Assembly (NCBI GenBank): GCA_017551095.1
Contig: JAFZMQ010000006.1
Coordinates: 1 to 32,424 of the forward strand
Length of the DNA: 32,424 bases
Reading direction: 5' to 3'
Source of the DNA: Clostridia bacterium
GTDB taxonomy: Bacteria > Bacillota > Clostridia > UBA1381
The translations under genes and the position numbers were made by a program. The first letter of the stretch is position 1. The number at the start of each line of letters is the position of its first letter. This document shows, in pieces, positions 30,613 to 32,424 of the stretch. The notes beneath the pieces were generated by a model that was given only the letters and a program-made list of their open reading frames with translations, was not told where the DNA came from and made no database searches.

Positions 30613-32424
30613 ATGAAAAAAAGATTTTTGAGCCTATTTTTGACCATTTCTGTTTTTATGAGTCTTATGCCCTGCTATGTTCATGCAGAGGAGACCATAT
30701 TTGAAGAAACGGGAATTAGCTACATAAGTATTTCCGACGCAGGAGCCGCACGGAGTATGGCGATGCCTTGGGCGAGCTGCAGAAGCAGCAAAGGTTCTGT
30801 TATGTTTCCTGTAACGAGCATAGAGCCTGACGGAGATACAGAGCCGGTAGAGTATTTTTTCCGTGCATCTGATACACCCACTATGCATTTGCTTACTCTT
30901 TACGGCAGCAAACCGCTTGATATGTCAGAAATGTGGATTAATGGCGTAAGAGCAGCAGGCGTCTTTAGCGAGAAAGTCTATGGCGATGAAGACGAAGAAG
31001 TGCTTTATTGCTACACAATACCTATGCTGGTACATTCATCGAATTGTGAAATGTACATATTTGTAAACAGCAAGCAGTTGACCTCTGTACGCTGTACGCA
31101 TATATCCGACAACTCACCGCTCCCTCGCGTTACCAATTTATACCCATACGAATATACCGAAAATTCAGATGGATATTTATCCTCTTTTACAGTAAAAATA
31201 AGCGGATTTTCAATGCCGACTGATAAATCGGCATATAAGTTTGTACGGCAGATTGAATCTGAGCCATATATCAATACCGATTTTGCGGAATGTACCGAAG
31301 TTTCCGAAAAAGACGATTACGGTATGTTTACCTTAACATTTGAGCTTACTGAAAATTTGGGCTTCAATGACCTTATATGGCTTGATCTTCTTATAAATGA
31401 TAAAACACCGTATTTTTTCTGCAAAACGGAGCATCTTGCACAAAATACCGATGATACATACTATTTCAATGATTACGAAGGCGGCAGTAATGCCCGAATT
31501 GCATCGCCTTATTATGCTGCAAACGGCGGCACTACGGCTGTTAAAATCCCCACACTTAGCGTTCCGAAAAATGTGACGGCAACGCCTGTTTCCGTTAGTA
31601 TTACACCAAATGACTATGAGGGCGGACAAATTGCATATAGTACCGATAGCGGAAATACTTTTAGTGATTGGCAGAATATCGGAACATCAATATCTGTTCC
31701 GCTTACTAACGGAAACGGCACTTATAATTTGGTTTTCAATTTCAAAAAGGACGGATTTGAAGAAAAGAAGACAGGCGTTTATAATGTAACGTTTGCAATT
31801 CCCGATAAAGATCCTGAAATCTTGCCGACAGTTTCCATTCCCGAAACTACCCTAACCCAAACTATTACGGCAACAATATCAGCAGGTAGCTTCGCAGGCG
31901 GCAAAATGTCGTGGTGCGTTGACGGAGACGCCTGGACAGACTTTATCCCTGTATCAAATACCGCACAAATTACGCTTCCCGATACATACGGACAGCATTC
32001 GGTTTGTTTTGCTTTCCGCAAAGACGGCATAAAATCATATACTTCCGATGAATTATACATAAATTATACCGACGGCAAGGCTACTGCTCCTATTTCGGCA
32101 GGGATAACAGATTTATCAGATAATAGCGAAATAACGGAAAATGGCGGAATATACCAGTTATGCGGAAATTCCGATACATCTTACCGTTTTTATGCCACAG
32201 CGCCTGTTAATCAGGCGTTGGAGGCGGTATTCCGTGACAAAGACGGCAAAGAAATCGTTTCAAAGAATATGACTTATAGCAACTCACGCTATGAGGTAAA
32301 TGCAGACTACGCAGAAATAAAGTCTGCGCTATCTGTTGCCTTCCGTGTTAAAGCAGGAAATGACGGAATTTCAGGGCACGAGCTTGTACTAAACCTGAAA
32401 ATTTCGGAAAAAGGGTATATTAAA
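30613..32424 (+). CDS. Secreted beta-rich surface protein, 5' part (runs off window)
   Basis: From ATG 30613 the frame is open for 604 codons to the last base, with no stop, so the gene continues beyond the window. A strong AAGGAGG lies 8 nt before the ATG, and TATAAT (30589-30594) may be its -10. A signal peptide (MKKRFLSLFLTISVFMSLMPCYVHA) is followed by a mature region rich in Thr, Ser, Asp and Tyr. It contains at least two related modules of about 80-90 residues from ~315 onward (VPKNVTATPVSVSITPNDYEG... and IPETTLTQTITATISAGSF...GGKMSW), each carrying a YSTDSGNTFSDW- or CVDGDAWTDF-like block and an FxFxKDG strand, suggesting Ig-like or chitobiase-type beta repeats. I recognise no named family and no catalytic motif. 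Anchoring domains may lie in the missing part. Confidence 0.85.
   Translation, partial: MKKRFLSLFLTISVFMSLMPCYVHAEETIFEETGISYISISDAGAARSMAMPWASCRSSKGSVMFPVTSIEPDGDTEPVEYFFRASDTPTMHLLTLYGSKPLDMSEMWINGVRAAGVFSEKVYGDEDEEVLYCYTIPMLVHSSNCEMYIFVNSKQLTSVRCTHISDNSPLPRVTNLYPYEYTENSDGYLSSFTVKISGFSMPTDKSAYKFVRQIESEPYINTDFAECTEVSEKDDYGMFTLTFELTENLGFNDLIWLDLLINDKTPYFFCKTEHLAQNTDDTYYFNDYEGGSNARIASPYYAANGGTTAVKIPTLSVPKNVTATPVSVSITPNDYEGGQIAYSTDSGNTFSDWQNIGTSISVPLTNGNGTYNLVFNFKKDGFEEKKTGVYNVTFAIPDKDPEILPTVSIPETTLTQTITATISAGSFAGGKMSWCVDGDAWTDFIPVSNTAQITLPDTYGQHSVCFAFRKDGIKSYTSDELYINYTDGKATAPISAGITDLSDNSEITENGGIYQLCGNSDTSYRFYATAPVNQALEAVFRDKDGKEIVSKNMTYSNSRYEVNADYAEIKSALSVAFRVKAGNDGISGHELVLNLKISEKGYIK

Noticed and set aside
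30634-30888. Minus-strand open frames at 30634-30888, 31011-31274, 31333-31629 and 31779-32060
   Set aside because: They lie opposite a continuous 604-codon plus-strand frame with signal peptide and strong ribosome site; none has its own start signals.

Overview
The window looks like chromosome from a Gram-positive Clostridia bacterium, probably a gut or rumen lineage near the Oscillospirales. This is inferred from a PolC-type replicase, paired LytR-CpsA-Psr (LCP) cell-wall enzymes, S-layer homology domains, a dockerin-bearing secreted protein, TTG/GTG starts behind strong AGGAGG-like ribosome sites, and the nusA-infB gene order. No species call is possible from the sequence alone.

Layout. 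1-705 is the 3' end of a large secreted repeat protein ending in a type I dockerin. It is followed by a degenerate palindromic repeat, a shared terminator and a minus-strand tRNA-Gly(GCC). polC (1081-5130) has its own promoter and terminator. 5165-12236 is a minus-strand block: a NusG-domain-II/Gx-transporter pair (EetA/EetB-like), a MacA-like adaptor, MacB-like ATPase and permease, and an SLH surface protein. A short divergent intergenic region (12237-12513) carries three TTCACA-like boxes at exact 11-bp spacing, a predicted small RNA with a C-rich seed and terminator, and a consensus promoter for two tandem LCP genes (12514-15101).

15219-23444 is one tightly packed plus-strand operon: rimP-nusA-rnpM(ylxR)-ylxQ-infB-rbfA-nrnA, then trmR and a U32-family tRNA hydroxylation gene (wobble uridine modification), then an XRE regulator and a small unknown protein. 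It has a consensus promoter and a terminator-like leader hairpin that suggests attenuation. A 53-residue Cys-rich membrane microprotein, a PAP2-family membrane protein, a palindromic intergenic element and an EamA transporter follow.

25559-30437 is bounded by two identical tRNA-Leu(UAG) genes in direct orientation. Between them lies an AT-rich cassette: a Cys-rich protein resembling Nmad2 (nucleotide modification associated domain 2), and a 1116-residue secreted protein with BspA-type leucine-rich repeats, InlB_B-type repeats and a putative papain-like Cys/His/Asp domain. The window ends inside another secreted-protein gene that stays open to the edge.

The most novel candidates are the possible Pho-box-controlled small RNA at about 12308-12397, the tRNA-flanked Nmad2/BspA cassette, and the Cys-rich microprotein. 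All assignments come from reading the sequence; no database search was possible.
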